From NCBI GenBank assembly GCA_030066215.1, contig JASJCA010000031.1:1-48736 (forward strand): DNA of 48,736 nt. The letters run 5' to 3'. Source of the DNA: Rhodobacter sp. GTDB lineage: Bacteria; Pseudomonadota; Alphaproteobacteria; Rhodobacterales; Rhodobacteraceae. This document shows, in pieces, positions 30,774 to 38,831 of the stretch. The stretch's first letter is position 1; each line of letters starts with the position of its first letter. A program made the position numbers and the translations under genes. Under the pieces are notes generated by a model that worked only from the letters and a program-made list of their open reading frames with translations, did not search any database and was not told the origin of the DNA.

Positions 30774-31541
30774 TTAAGCCGCTTCCCCCGCTGCAGCGCG
30801 GGAAATGTTGTGGTTCCAGCCTCTTAGAACCATACGTTCATCCGGATGCCGGTTGCCGTCCTCGACCCGGTCGGTCCCTGCATAAAGCTGGCAGAGCACC
30901 GTCTTGCGCACCCGCTCGGACCGGTTCGGCATCGAGCCGTGCAGCGTGAAATAGTGAAAGAACACCACGTCACCGGCCTCGGCCTCGATCACGGTCGCCT
31001 CCTCGATGGGATAGCGGTCCAGCACCGCGTTTTCGCGCCGTCCGTCGGCGCCCTCGATCCGGCCCAGCCGGTGGCTGCCCGGATAGACCCGCAAACACCC
31101 CATTGCGTCGGTCGCGTCGCTGACATGAATAATGCCGGCGATCATGCTGTCGTGGACGGTGGGGAAATACGGCCAGTCCTGGTGCATCGGAAACGGCGAG
31201 CCGGTCTCGGACGGCTTCTGGAACAGCTTCGAGTGGTGCAGCACGATGTCCGGGCCGAGGATCGCCTCGGCCACGTCGAGGAACCGGTCGCCGAGAAACG
31301 CGTTCAGCCAGGTGCGCGAGTATTTCTGCACATTGTGGGTGTGCAAGATCACGTCAGAGGCGCGGGCCAGCTTCGCCGCCTGGCCGCCGTCCCAAGTGGC
31401 GTCGACCGTTTCGCCGCTGGCCAAAAGCTGCGCAACGATGCGGTCGAAGTCGCGCTCCAGCGCGGCGACCTGGTCGGGCTTGAAGACCCCCTTGGCTAGA
31501 TAGAAACCCTGCTCATCAAATAGGCGCTTGATATCAGACAT
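30774..31541 (-). CDS. PhyH-type Fe(II)/2-oxoglutarate dioxygenase 1
   Basis: 255-residue phytanoyl-CoA dioxygenase family protein. The iron ligands are His120 and Asp122 in FPMHQDWPYFP and His201 in TLHGSMPNRS; a following Arg (207 or 210) would hold 2-oxoglutarate. Such enzymes hydroxylate a small molecule while converting 2-oxoglutarate to succinate and carbon dioxide. Its placement between the solute-binding protein and permease genes is unusual and implies that it acts on the imported compound. EctD and PhnY belong to the same superfamily, but the surrounding genes do not match ectoine or known phosphonate operons. Preceded by the triple hairpin at 31565-31649. Confidence 0.88.
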   Translation of the reverse strand: MSDIKRLFDEQGFYLAKGVFKPDQVAALERDFDRIVAQLLASGETVDATWDGGQAAKLARASDVILHTHNVQKYSRTWLNAFLGDRFLDVAEAILGPDIVLHHSKLFQKPSETGSPFPMHQDWPYFPTVHDSMIAGIIHVSDATDAMGCLRVYPGSHRLGRIEGADGRRENAVLDRYPIEEATVIEAEAGDVVFFHYFTLHGSMPNRSERVRKTVLCQLYAGTDRVEDGNRHPDERMVLRGWNHNISRAAAGEAA

Positions 31542-31564
31542 TTGTCCCGACCCGGTTTATGGAC

Positions 31565-31649
31565 GGGGCGCGTAACGCGCCCCATCCGGTGTTTCGCGGG
31601 GGCAAATCCTCGACGAGGATTTGGGCGCAAACTTTCGTCGAAAGTTTGC
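31565..31649. repeat. Three consecutive perfect hairpins after the binding-protein gene
   Basis: Three near-adjacent palindromes each with a single-base centre: GGGGCGCGT-A-ACGCGCCCC (31565-31583), CAAATCCTCG-A-CGAGGATTTG (31603-31623) and an 11-bp-arm palindrome with core CAAACTTTCG-T-CGAAAGTTTG (31627-31649). They start 11 bases past the stop of the solute-binding protein gene, inside the operon. Known systems use such 3' hairpins to stabilise the binding-protein mRNA or to reduce read-through to the membrane genes; that role is inferred here. Confidence 0.75.
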
Positions 31650-31659
31650 CCGGCCCCGA

Positions 31660-33390
31660 TCAGCCGCCCGATTTCTCCAGGTTGTGGATGATCTGGTGGG
31701 TGTGGTTCCACCAGAAGAACGGGTGGTTGTAGTAGTTGTCGGCCGTGGGCCAGCCGGTCCAGTAAGTGGTGTTGAGCGGCAGAAGTTTCGCCGACTGCAC
31801 CAGCGGGATGAACGGGAACTCGGCGTCGAGATGCTGGTAGGCGTCCGCCACCATGCCCGGCACATCCGGATCGCCAAGCGGCTTCGACGCCATCGCATCG
31901 ACGATCGCCGAATACGCCTCCGCCGCCGGGCTGTCCCAGCGTGAGGTGTTGTTGAACCCGGGCGAGCGTTCGCCCACCGGCACCACGTCCTTGACCGTGT
32001 AGCGGCCCATCGAGGCCCAGGGCTCGTTGACCGACCCGCAGCTGAGCCAGGAATAGCTCATCTCGTAGGCGCCGAACGGCAGCACCTCGCCCCAGAACAC
32101 GCCGTTTTCGACCGGCACCGCCTTGGCCTGGATGCCGGCGCGGTTGAGCTGTTCGACGATCACGTCGATGGTGCGGGTGTATTCGGTCGAAGCCGAGTTG
32201 ACGTGGATGTCGACCGACAGCGTCTCGCCGTCCTTTTCGTAGACGCCGCCTGCGCCCATGGCCCACCCCTCGGCCTCGATCAGCGCCTGGCCGGCCGCGG
32301 CATCGCCCCGCTCGGGCAGGCCGTAGCCCGCCGCGATCACTGCGTCGATGAAGGGCGCCATCGAGCCGTATTCGGCGAACATCGTCCTGGACGCAGTGGT
32401 GGCGCCCTCGGCGGCGATATTCACGATCTGCGACCGGTCGATGATCGTCGCCACGGCCTTGCGCATATTGGCATTGTCCCAAGGTGCGATGGACGTGTTG
32501 ATCTCAAGCTGGCGCGCGCAGGGGTCGGCGGCGGCGTAAGGAAAGCCCTCGTGCCAGGCCACAATCGACGGGTTTTGCGCGGTGATCGCCTCGTAGGTGC
32601 CGAGGCTCACGTTCTGGGCCGCGTCCATCTGGTTCGTCGCCATCAGCTGCGCCCGGCTTTCCTCGCCGCCGGATTCGAGCCAGATCAGCCGCTGCGGCTC
32701 GGGCAACTCCATGAACCCGGTTTTGGCGCCCCACCAATCATCGTTGCGGTCCCAGATCATCCTGTTGGTGGCGCCGGAGCTGTAGGTATAGGGCCCGGTA
32801 CCGATCGGCGGGAAGAAGGCGAAGGTCGCCGGGTCCTGCCCGCTCCAGACATGCTCGGGCATTATCAGGAACGACCCGAAGATGCGCACGCCGAAGTTTT
32901 CCACCAAAAACCTCGGGTTGGCGGCGTTCAGGGTGAACTTGACGGTCAGGTCGTCGACCTTCTCCACGTTCGCCACCTGGGCGCGCACGGTCGAGGCCTC
33001 GCGCGACGAAATCGCCTCGTTGGTGATCGCCATGTTCACGGTGAAGACCACGTCGTCGGCGTTGAAGGCCTCGCCGTCGGACCATTCGATGCCGTCGCGC
33101 AGCGTCACGGTGAACTCGGTCGACGTGTCGTTGGCCTCGAATCCGCTGGCGAGCCACGGGTCCAGCGCGCCGGTGCCGTAGTTGAGGATGAAAAGCGGCT
33201 CCCACATCGCCTGGTGCGCGCCGTGCATCCGCTTTGTGCCAGGGGTCATCCAGTTAAAGTTCTCGGGGTCCTTGATCGTGCGGTCCAGATCGAAGATCAC
33301 CGTGTCCTCGCGCGCCACGTCCTGGGCGAAGGCCCCGCCGGCGGCCAACGCCAGCGCCGAGGCGAAGATCAGCGTTTTTCTCAATGTCAT
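31660..33390 (-). CDS. Family 5 extracellular solute-binding protein
   Basis: 576 residues with a signal peptide (LIFASALALAAGGAFAQ, cleavage near residue 22) and no lipobox Cys, so a free periplasmic protein. The large two-lobed SBP_bac_5 fold is recognisable from ANDTSTEFTVTLRDGIEWSDG (about 85-105) and AFNADDVVFTVN, followed by the PIGTGPYTY turn. The family binds peptides, nickel chelates, opines and oligosaccharides, so family membership alone does not give the ligand. Many Trp residues in the C-terminal part (TYWTGWPT, FFWWNHTH) are compatible with sugar stacking. It belongs to the operon with GH38 mannosidase, which argues for a mannoside ligand. Confidence 0.92.
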   Translation of the reverse strand: MTLRKTLIFASALALAAGGAFAQDVAREDTVIFDLDRTIKDPENFNWMTPGTKRMHGAHQAMWEPLFILNYGTGALDPWLASGFEANDTSTEFTVTLRDGIEWSDGEAFNADDVVFTVNMAITNEAISSREASTVRAQVANVEKVDDLTVKFTLNAANPRFLVENFGVRIFGSFLIMPEHVWSGQDPATFAFFPPIGTGPYTYSSGATNRMIWDRNDDWWGAKTGFMELPEPQRLIWLESGGEESRAQLMATNQMDAAQNVSLGTYEAITAQNPSIVAWHEGFPYAAADPCARQLEINTSIAPWDNANMRKAVATIIDRSQIVNIAAEGATTASRTMFAEYGSMAPFIDAVIAAGYGLPERGDAAAGQALIEAEGWAMGAGGVYEKDGETLSVDIHVNSASTEYTRTIDVIVEQLNRAGIQAKAVPVENGVFWGEVLPFGAYEMSYSWLSCGSVNEPWASMGRYTVKDVVPVGERSPGFNNTSRWDSPAAEAYSAIVDAMASKPLGDPDVPGMVADAYQHLDAEFPFIPLVQSAKLLPLNTTYWTGWPTADNYYNHPFFWWNHTHQIIHNLEKSGG

Positions 33391-33464
33391 CGTTGTCTCC
33401 CTTGTCGTGCCGGTCCGCGTGATAGCGGCCCGATCCTTTTTGGCCCGGTCCGGGCCGCCCCCTG

Positions 33465-34145
33465 TCAGCGCGCGTAATCCATCACCAGAACGCGGGTGCC
33501 GTCGGGGATGTCTTGCCTGGTCAAGTCAACCTCATGGGTGCAGGCAAAATCAATATCCTCCTCCTTAAATCCGGCCAGAAAGCTTTCGATCCACATCGTG
33601 TTGCGGGGCTTGTAGGTGAGCGTGCGGAAATGCATCGGCACCACGAGCCTTGGCTTCACCGCATGGATCATCGTCATCAGGTCGGGCAGCGTGATCGTCA
33701 GGTACCCGCCGGCCAGCGCCAAAAGCAGGTCGGTATCCTCGAAAAACGCGATCTGCCGGTCGGTCAGCGGATTGCCGACATCGCCCATATGCGCGATTTT
33801 GATGCCGTCGAGTTCGAACCGGTACATGCCGTTCTGCCCCGGCACCTCGTGCTCGGGGTGCAGATCCCACTCGGCGGCTTCGATCGCGGTGACGGTCAGC
33901 CCGGCGGCGGTTCCGGTGCCGCCGTTCTGGGCGATCTCCAGCGCGTCGAGCACCGCCGGGTCGCCGGCGATCAGGTCCGACCGGCAATGCGCGTCGTCGT
34001 CGTGGCTCGACCGGATCACCAGGTCGGCGGTGTCCGTGATCGGCGGATAACCGACCCCTTCCGGCGTGTAGGGGTCGGTTATCACCACCGGTCCTTCGGT
34101 CGGGAGACACCGAAAGGCCGCATGTCCGTACCACTTGAGCTTCAA
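33465..34145 (-). CDS. UlaG-like MBL-fold hydrolase
   Basis: 226-residue metallo-beta-lactamase fold protein without a signal peptide. It starts MKLKWYGHAAFRC, the usual strand of the UlaG/MBL group. The first metal motif reads SSHDDDAH (about residue 47), keeping only the first and last His of HxHxDH and placing Asp in the middle. HMGDVG (about 118-123) and PMHFRTLT (about 170) supply further ligands. UlaG opens ascorbate-6-phosphate lactone and relatives act on sugar lactones or phosphodiesters. It sits between the second PhyH gene (9 bases away) and the binding protein gene, so an intracellular step on the imported compound is likely. The exact reaction is unknown. Confidence 0.82.
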   Translation of the reverse strand: MKLKWYGHAAFRCLPTEGPVVITDPYTPEGVGYPPITDTADLVIRSSHDDDAHCRSDLIAGDPAVLDALEIAQNGGTGTAAGLTVTAIEAAEWDLHPEHEVPGQNGMYRFELDGIKIAHMGDVGNPLTDRQIAFFEDTDLLLALAGGYLTITLPDLMTMIHAVKPRLVVPMHFRTLTYKPRNTMWIESFLAGFKEEDIDFACTHEVDLTRQDIPDGTRVLVMDYAR

Positions 34146-34154
34146 GCGCTAACC

Positions 34155-34979
34155 TCAGTTCGTGCCATAGTTTCTCGGGCTGTCGATTTTGGCGATGTCG
34201 TCGGTGTCGGGGCGCGGATGCGTGGTCCAGCCGCCGGCATCGCCGCGGCAGAGGATCGCCTCGACCCCTTGCGCCCAGTCGGGGTCGGTGATGCGCACCT
34301 GGGGCGGGCAGTAGCGCAGGGTCAACCCGCAGCGGCGGCGGTCGGACCGGTTGGGCGCCGAGCCATGCACCAGCATATCCGCATGCAGGCTGATCTGCCC
34401 GGCTTTGAGCGTGTTGGTGAAGGGCGCGCCCATCGCCTCGGCGCCGGCGGTCTCGATGTGGAACACCGCGTCGGGGCCCGATTTGCGGATCGCCAGCGCG
34501 CCCTTGTCGTGGGTGCCCGGGATAAAGCGCATCGCCGCGTTGCCTTCGTCGGCGTCGTCGATGGCGAGCCAGACGGTGACCGTGCGGGCGGGGCTGAGCG
34601 ACCAGAACGAGGCGTCCTGGTGCCACGGCACTGCCTTCGGATCATGCGGCGCCTTCGACAGGATCGCGCTGGCCCAGCACAGGATGTCCGGCCCCACGAT
34701 GTCCTGCACGTGGTCAAGGATGCGCGGGTCGGTGGCGATGTCCCACAGGCCCTGCAGCCGCGCTTGGTAGCAATTGATGCCATAGGCCCCGGCCGCGCCC
34801 ATCTCGGCCATCAGCCGGTCGACATAGGCGCGGATGTGGGTCATCTCGTCCGGGTCGAAAACGTCGAAGGGCTGCACGAAGCCTTGCGCGTTGTACTGCG
34901 CGATCTGCGCCGGGCTCAGCCGGTTCGGGTGCGGGTTGACCACCGGCGCAAAGCCGAGGTCCTGGGTCTCTGCCAGCAT
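34155..34979 (-). CDS. PhyH-type Fe(II)/2-oxoglutarate dioxygenase 2
   Basis: 274 residues. Iron ligands are His120 and Asp122 in VPWHQDASFWSLSP and His205 in LVHGSAPNRSDRRR, with a following Arg for 2-oxoglutarate. It differs strongly from the first PhyH protein in the operon (longer N-terminus, different substrate loops), so the two probably catalyse different steps. The region GPDAVFHIETAGAEAMGAPF is an insert not present in the first. It is the first gene of the operon, facing the AraC regulator gene across 131 bases. ATG at 34979 has GGAGACGCGCG upstream. Confidence 0.88.
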   Translation of the reverse strand: MLAETQDLGFAPVVNPHPNRLSPAQIAQYNAQGFVQPFDVFDPDEMTHIRAYVDRLMAEMGAAGAYGINCYQARLQGLWDIATDPRILDHVQDIVGPDILCWASAILSKAPHDPKAVPWHQDASFWSLSPARTVTVWLAIDDADEGNAAMRFIPGTHDKGALAIRKSGPDAVFHIETAGAEAMGAPFTNTLKAGQISLHADMLVHGSAPNRSDRRRCGLTLRYCPPQVRITDPDWAQGVEAILCRGDAGGWTTHPRPDTDDIAKIDSPRNYGTN

Positions 34980-35110
34980 CGCGCGTCTCCTTCGTGACGC
35001 GACGTTATCCCGCCGCCGCCGCCCCGCGCGATCCCGCGGCTTGACTATTTTTTGTGCTGAATTGAGGTTTTTGGTGGCGTTCGGCGAACCGCTTGTGGAA
35101 CTCTGGCGCC

Positions 35111-35971
35111 ATGGAGGCGCGCCTTTTCACCGCAGACGACTACCTGGGCCCCGGTCAGGCGTTCCATTTCGCGCGCAAAACCCTGTCGCCGACCCCGCCG
35201 CGCTTTGCCCATCGGCACGACTATTTCGAACTCTGCCTGGTCGAAAAGGGCGCCGCCTGGCATTGGGTCAACGGCCAGAGCGCGCTGATCGGCGAAGGCA
35301 CGCTGCTCTTCATCCGGCCCGACGACACCCACCGGTTCGTGGCGCAGGCGGGACAGGACTGTCGCATCATCAACGTCATGTTCCGCGCCGACAGTGCGAG
35401 GCATCTGGTGCGCCGCTACCGCGACGACCTTGACGGCCGGTTCTTCTGGGCCGGCGGCGTGGAGCCCGAGGCGCAACAGCTGACCGGCCCGCGGGTGGAG
35501 CGCGCGGTGAACGCGGCGCTGGAGCTGCAGACCGCCCGGCGCAGCCTCGCCCGGATCGAGGAGTTCCTGCTGACGATGATGACGCGGGTGGTGGACTACG
35601 CCGCCGGCAGCGGGACGGCGATGCCCGGCTGGCTGGTCGCGGCCTGTCAGGCCGCCGAGCAGCCCGAGGTGTTCCGGCGCGGCGCGGCGGGGTTCGTCGC
35701 CGCGGCGGGACGCGGCCACGAACATGTCTGCCGCACCGCGAAGGCGCATCTGGGGCTATCGCCGTCGGTCTATGTCAACCGGATCCGGATGCAGCACGCG
35801 GCGATGGCGCTTGGCGGCAGCGATCTGCCGATCCCCGAGGTCGCCCGCGACTGCGGCATCGAGAACCTGAGCCATTTCTACAAGCTGTTCCGGTCGCATT
35901 ATGGCGTCACGCCGCGCGCCTACCGCCGGCGCCACGCCAAGGACCCGGTGCAGCCCGAGGTCGGGCGCTAG
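35111..35971 (+). CDS. AraC family regulator with N-terminal cupin domain
   Basis: 286 residues. The N-terminal ligand-binding cupin contains PPRFAHRHDYFELCLVEKG (about 33-51) and LLFIRPDDTHRFVAQ, with histidines placed like those of sugar-responsive AraC proteins. The C-terminal double helix-turn-helix contains LGLSPSVYVNRIRMQHAAM and IPEVARDCGIENLSHFYKLFRSHYGVTPRAYRR. It is divergent from the PhyH/ABC/GH38 operon and is therefore its probable regulator. I chose ATG at 35111; an in-frame TTG at 35093 is also possible. The 131-base divergent gap holds an AT-rich tract (TTGACTATTTTTTGTGC) but no clear direct repeats that I can identify. Confidence 0.88.
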   Translation: MEARLFTADDYLGPGQAFHFARKTLSPTPPRFAHRHDYFELCLVEKGAAWHWVNGQSALIGEGTLLFIRPDDTHRFVAQAGQDCRIINVMFRADSARHLVRRYRDDLDGRFFWAGGVEPEAQQLTGPRVERAVNAALELQTARRSLARIEEFLLTMMTRVVDYAAGSGTAMPGWLVAACQAAEQPEVFRRGAAGFVAAAGRGHEHVCRTAKAHLGLSPSVYVNRIRMQHAAMALGGSDLPIPEVARDCGIENLSHFYKLFRSHYGVTPRAYRRRHAKDPVQPEVGR

Positions 35972-36084
35972 CCCGGTCGGTCGCTCGGCGTTGGCCCGGG
36001 ATTGGCCGGTGCGGTGGTTGGGCCGTCTTCGCGCGTCGGATGGGCTGGCATCGTGGAAGGCGAATGTCGCCTTCTGCGTGAGGA

Positions 36085-36255
36085 GCCGTGCCCATCGCCG
36101 ACCCGCGGGGTGGCGATCCGACGTTTGATCGGGTGCGCTCTATGGCTGTCAAGTCCGCAGGACCACGCGCGATGCGAGGGTATCGAGCAATCGCCACCCC
36201 TCCGGGGCGGGGCGGCGATGGGCGCGGCGGCGCTGCGCGCCTTGATTCCGCGCCC
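36085..36255 (+). repeat. Structured intergenic repeat, copy F (171 bp)
   Basis: Full-length plus-strand copy between the convergent araC-type and sulfatase genes. Hairpin 3 differs from the others at both sides of two stem positions: inner stem GGCGC-TGC-GCGCC and outer stem GGGCGCGG/CCGCGCCC. The pairing is kept by paired changes, while the 5' arm still reads GCCGTGCCC. The remaining parts of this 354-base gap (35972-36084 and 36256-36325) contain nothing I recognise. Confidence 0.88.
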
Positions 36256-36325
36256 GGGGCGACATCTCGAAAGCCTCTCTCGGCGGAATTGAAACTGGCC
36301 AGGCCACCAACGGTCACCCCCGCCC

Positions 36326-37981
36326 TCACGACCCGGTGTAATCCGCCTCCGCCGGACCGACATAGCGCTCCATCAGCTCGGGCTCGACGTCGCCCGCGTC
36401 ATAGGCCCCCAGAATGATGCCGCGGCGCCGCGACCGTCCGCGCATCGCCTGCAGGTCCGCCGCCGACCGGGTCACCCGCTGCGACTGCCGCCGCGCCCAG
36501 GCGTTGAGGTGGCGGTAGAGACGGTCCAGCACCTCGCCATGATCGGCGCTTTGCCCCAAATCGACGAATTCGTCCGGATCGGTCTGCAGGTCAAACAGCA
36601 TCGGGCGGAAGCCGCCCTCGAAATGGATCAGCTTGAAGCGGCCGTCGAACGCCATGAAGAGCCGGGCATCGGCATCCGAGACGCCCAGCGTGCGCGCCGT
36701 GGGCGTGACCGCGTAATTGTACTCGCTGATCGCCACCTGCCGCCAGTCCGCCGGCGTCTCGCCCCGCAGAAACGGCGCTAGCGAACGCCCTTCGACCCAC
36801 TCTTCGGGCACCGTGCCGCCCGCCGTCTCGATGAAGGTCGCGGCGAGGTCGATCGATTCGACCAGCGCGTCACAGACCGTGCCGCGGGTCGCGTCGGCCT
36901 CAGTAGACGGGTCGTAGACGATCAGCGGAATCTTCACCGAGCAGTCGTGCATGAACATCTTCTCGCCCATCCAGTGATCGCCCAGGTAATCGCCGTGGTC
37001 CGAGGTCAGCACGATCATCGTCTCGGCCATCGCGCCTGAGGTCTCCAGATGATCGAGCACCCGGCCGAGCTGATCGTCGCATTGCTTGATCAGTCCCATG
37101 TAGGCGGGGATCACCTTGGCCCGCGTCTCGTCGCTGTGAAACGACCGCCCGATCTGGCCATGCGCAAACTCGGCAAAGACCGGATGCGGGTCTTCCAGTT
37201 CCCTGGCATGCCTCTGCGCCGCCGGCACATGGTTCGCGCCATACATCGCATGATACGGCGCCGGCGCGATATAGGGCCAATGCGGCTTGATGTAACTCAA
37301 ATGAGCGCACCACGGCCCCGCCTGCGCCTGAAGGAATTCCAGCGCCTTGTTTGTCAGCCACGGCGTCTCGGACTCCTCTTCGCGCACATTGGCTTGCTTG
37401 TCGGCATGCTCCATCAGCCAGCCCGGCGCGATCTTGCCCTCCTCGATCCCGGAATTGGCGTAATGCGCCCAAGGGTTGTCGCCGGGATAGCCGCGCGCCT
37501 TCAGCCATTCGTTATAGGGCGACACCCGCCCGTCATAGGAGCCGTCCGGCCCCTCCGGCACCATCCCATCGTCGCGCACCCAGAGGTCGAACCCGCACTC
37601 CGCGGTGCGGACCCCGATGATCGACTCCGGCGGGATGCCGAGCCGGGCCATGCCCTCGACATCCGCCTTCATATGCGTCTTGCCGATCAGCCAGCAGTCC
37701 ATGCCGATGTCGCGCAGATGATCGCCCAGCGTCTTCTCGCCCACCCGCAACGGGAAGCCGTTCCATTCCGAGCCATGCGACTGCACATATCGCCCTGTAT
37801 AGAACGACATCCGCGACGAGCCGCAGATCGGCGACTGGCAATAGGCGTTGGAGAACCGCACGCCCATCGCCGCCACGCGGTCGAAATTCGGCGTCTCCAG
37901 ATGCGGATGGCCCGCGCAGCTGAGGTAATCGAACCGCAGCTGGTCATACATGACGAAAAGGATGTTCTTCGGCCGGGACAT
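36326..37981 (-). CDS. Sulfatase/phosphonate monoester hydrolase-like enzyme
   Basis: 551-residue alkaline phosphatase superfamily enzyme. The formylglycine site is Cys53 in SPICGSSRMSFYTGR (C-x-S-x-R), matured by an anaerobic or FGE-type enzyme not seen here. Metal ligands include Asp13 (MYDQLRFD) and SDHGDYLGDH (about residue 330). The C-terminal part, ADWRQVAISEYNY and FKLIHFEGGFRPMLFDLQ, resembles phosphonate monoester hydrolases more than exo-sulfatases of polysaccharide loci. There is no signal peptide, so it acts in the cytoplasm. The substrate could be a sulfate or phosphate/phosphonate ester. It lies just beyond the AraC gene on the opposite strand and may serve the same pathway. Confidence 0.85.
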   Translation of the reverse strand: MSRPKNILFVMYDQLRFDYLSCAGHPHLETPNFDRVAAMGVRFSNAYCQSPICGSSRMSFYTGRYVQSHGSEWNGFPLRVGEKTLGDHLRDIGMDCWLIGKTHMKADVEGMARLGIPPESIIGVRTAECGFDLWVRDDGMVPEGPDGSYDGRVSPYNEWLKARGYPGDNPWAHYANSGIEEGKIAPGWLMEHADKQANVREEESETPWLTNKALEFLQAQAGPWCAHLSYIKPHWPYIAPAPYHAMYGANHVPAAQRHARELEDPHPVFAEFAHGQIGRSFHSDETRAKVIPAYMGLIKQCDDQLGRVLDHLETSGAMAETMIVLTSDHGDYLGDHWMGEKMFMHDCSVKIPLIVYDPSTEADATRGTVCDALVESIDLAATFIETAGGTVPEEWVEGRSLAPFLRGETPADWRQVAISEYNYAVTPTARTLGVSDADARLFMAFDGRFKLIHFEGGFRPMLFDLQTDPDEFVDLGQSADHGEVLDRLYRHLNAWARRQSQRVTRSAADLQAMRGRSRRRGIILGAYDAGDVEPELMERYVGPAEADYTGS

Positions 37982-38182
37982 GGCGGCTCGCGCGTCTGGG
38001 ATGGTTCACATGTTTAGCTTCTGACGCGGCGAGGTTACAGCAACCTTAACGCCGCCGCCATTCCCGCCGCCCCGGCGGCACCGCGCCACGCCCGATAGAG
38101 GCTGCGGGGCCCCATCGCAGCCAAAGGCGGAGATGGGGAGAATCCTGCGGCGTGCGGCACGCACGCCTCCCTCAGGACAGGC

Positions 38183-38812
38183 TCAATCCGCCAAAAGCCG
38201 CCTTGTGTTCGCCCGCACGACCTTCGAGATGTCCAGGTCCAATTCCATCGCCGACACCTTCTCGTCGATCAGCAGAAACGACAACCCGTGCACGAAGGTC
38301 CATAAAGGGAACGCCCGCTTCGCCACGTCGTCATCAATCTCGGCCTTGCCCATCCGCGCCGCCATATGCTGCAGCAGGATGCCGTAATTTGCCTTGCCCT
38401 GTTCCATCAGTTCCGGGTCTTTGTCATGCTCGCGCGTCAGCCCGAACATCAGCCGGAACACCCCCGGTTCGGTTTGCGCGAATTCGATATAGGCCATGCC
38501 CATCGCCGCGATCGCGTCGAGAGACCCCAAGGGGTGCTTGGCCGCCGCCGCGGCAAACATATCCCGGTTTCTCAGCATCCCTTCCAGGGCCACCGCGCGC
38601 AGCATCTCCTCCTTGTCGCTGAAATGCCGATACGGCGCCGCCGTCGACACGCCCGCCAGCCGGCAGGCGTCGGAGACCGAGAATCGATCCGGCCCCTTTT
38701 CCTCCACCAAGGCCCGTGTCGCCTCTACCAGCCCGGCCCGCAGATCCCCGTGGTGATAGCCGTCCCGTTTCGCCGTCGCTTCTTTTTTCTTTGTTTTTTC
38801 AGCGTGTTGCAA
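38183..38812 (-). CDS. TetR family repressor
   Basis: 209 residues from the TTG at 38812 (MQHAEKTKKKEATAKRDGYHHGDLR). The helix-turn-helix is at about residues 44-66: FSVSDACRLAGVSTAAPYRHFSDKEEM. The C-terminal effector domain is variable. I prefer TTG 38812 because GGAG lies 6-9 bases upstream and because the annotated-style ATG at 38875 would lie inside the operator. It is divergent from the RND adaptor gene and almost certainly represses that operon. The gap 37982-38182 behind it has a GGCTGCG/CGCAGCC hairpin and no gene. Confidence 0.87.
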   Translation of the reverse strand: MQHAEKTKKKEATAKRDGYHHGDLRAGLVEATRALVEEKGPDRFSVSDACRLAGVSTAAPYRHFSDKEEMLRAVALEGMLRNRDMFAAAAAKHPLGSLDAIAAMGMAYIEFAQTEPGVFRLMFGLTREHDKDPELMEQGKANYGILLQHMAARMGKAEIDDDVAKRAFPLWTFVHGLSFLLIDEKVSAMELDLDISKVVRANTRRLLAD

Positions 38813-38831
38813 CTTTTTCTCCGTCCCTTCC

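Noticed and set aside
33420..33464. GGCCCGG-TCC-GGGCC hairpin as an intrinsic terminator within the operon
   Set aside because: On the minus strand the stem is followed by A residues, not T, and the genes on either side belong to the same apparent operon.
35041..35069. TTGACT as promoter of the araC-type gene
   Set aside because: No acceptable -10 box is found at 16-18 bases, so I did not list it as a promoter.
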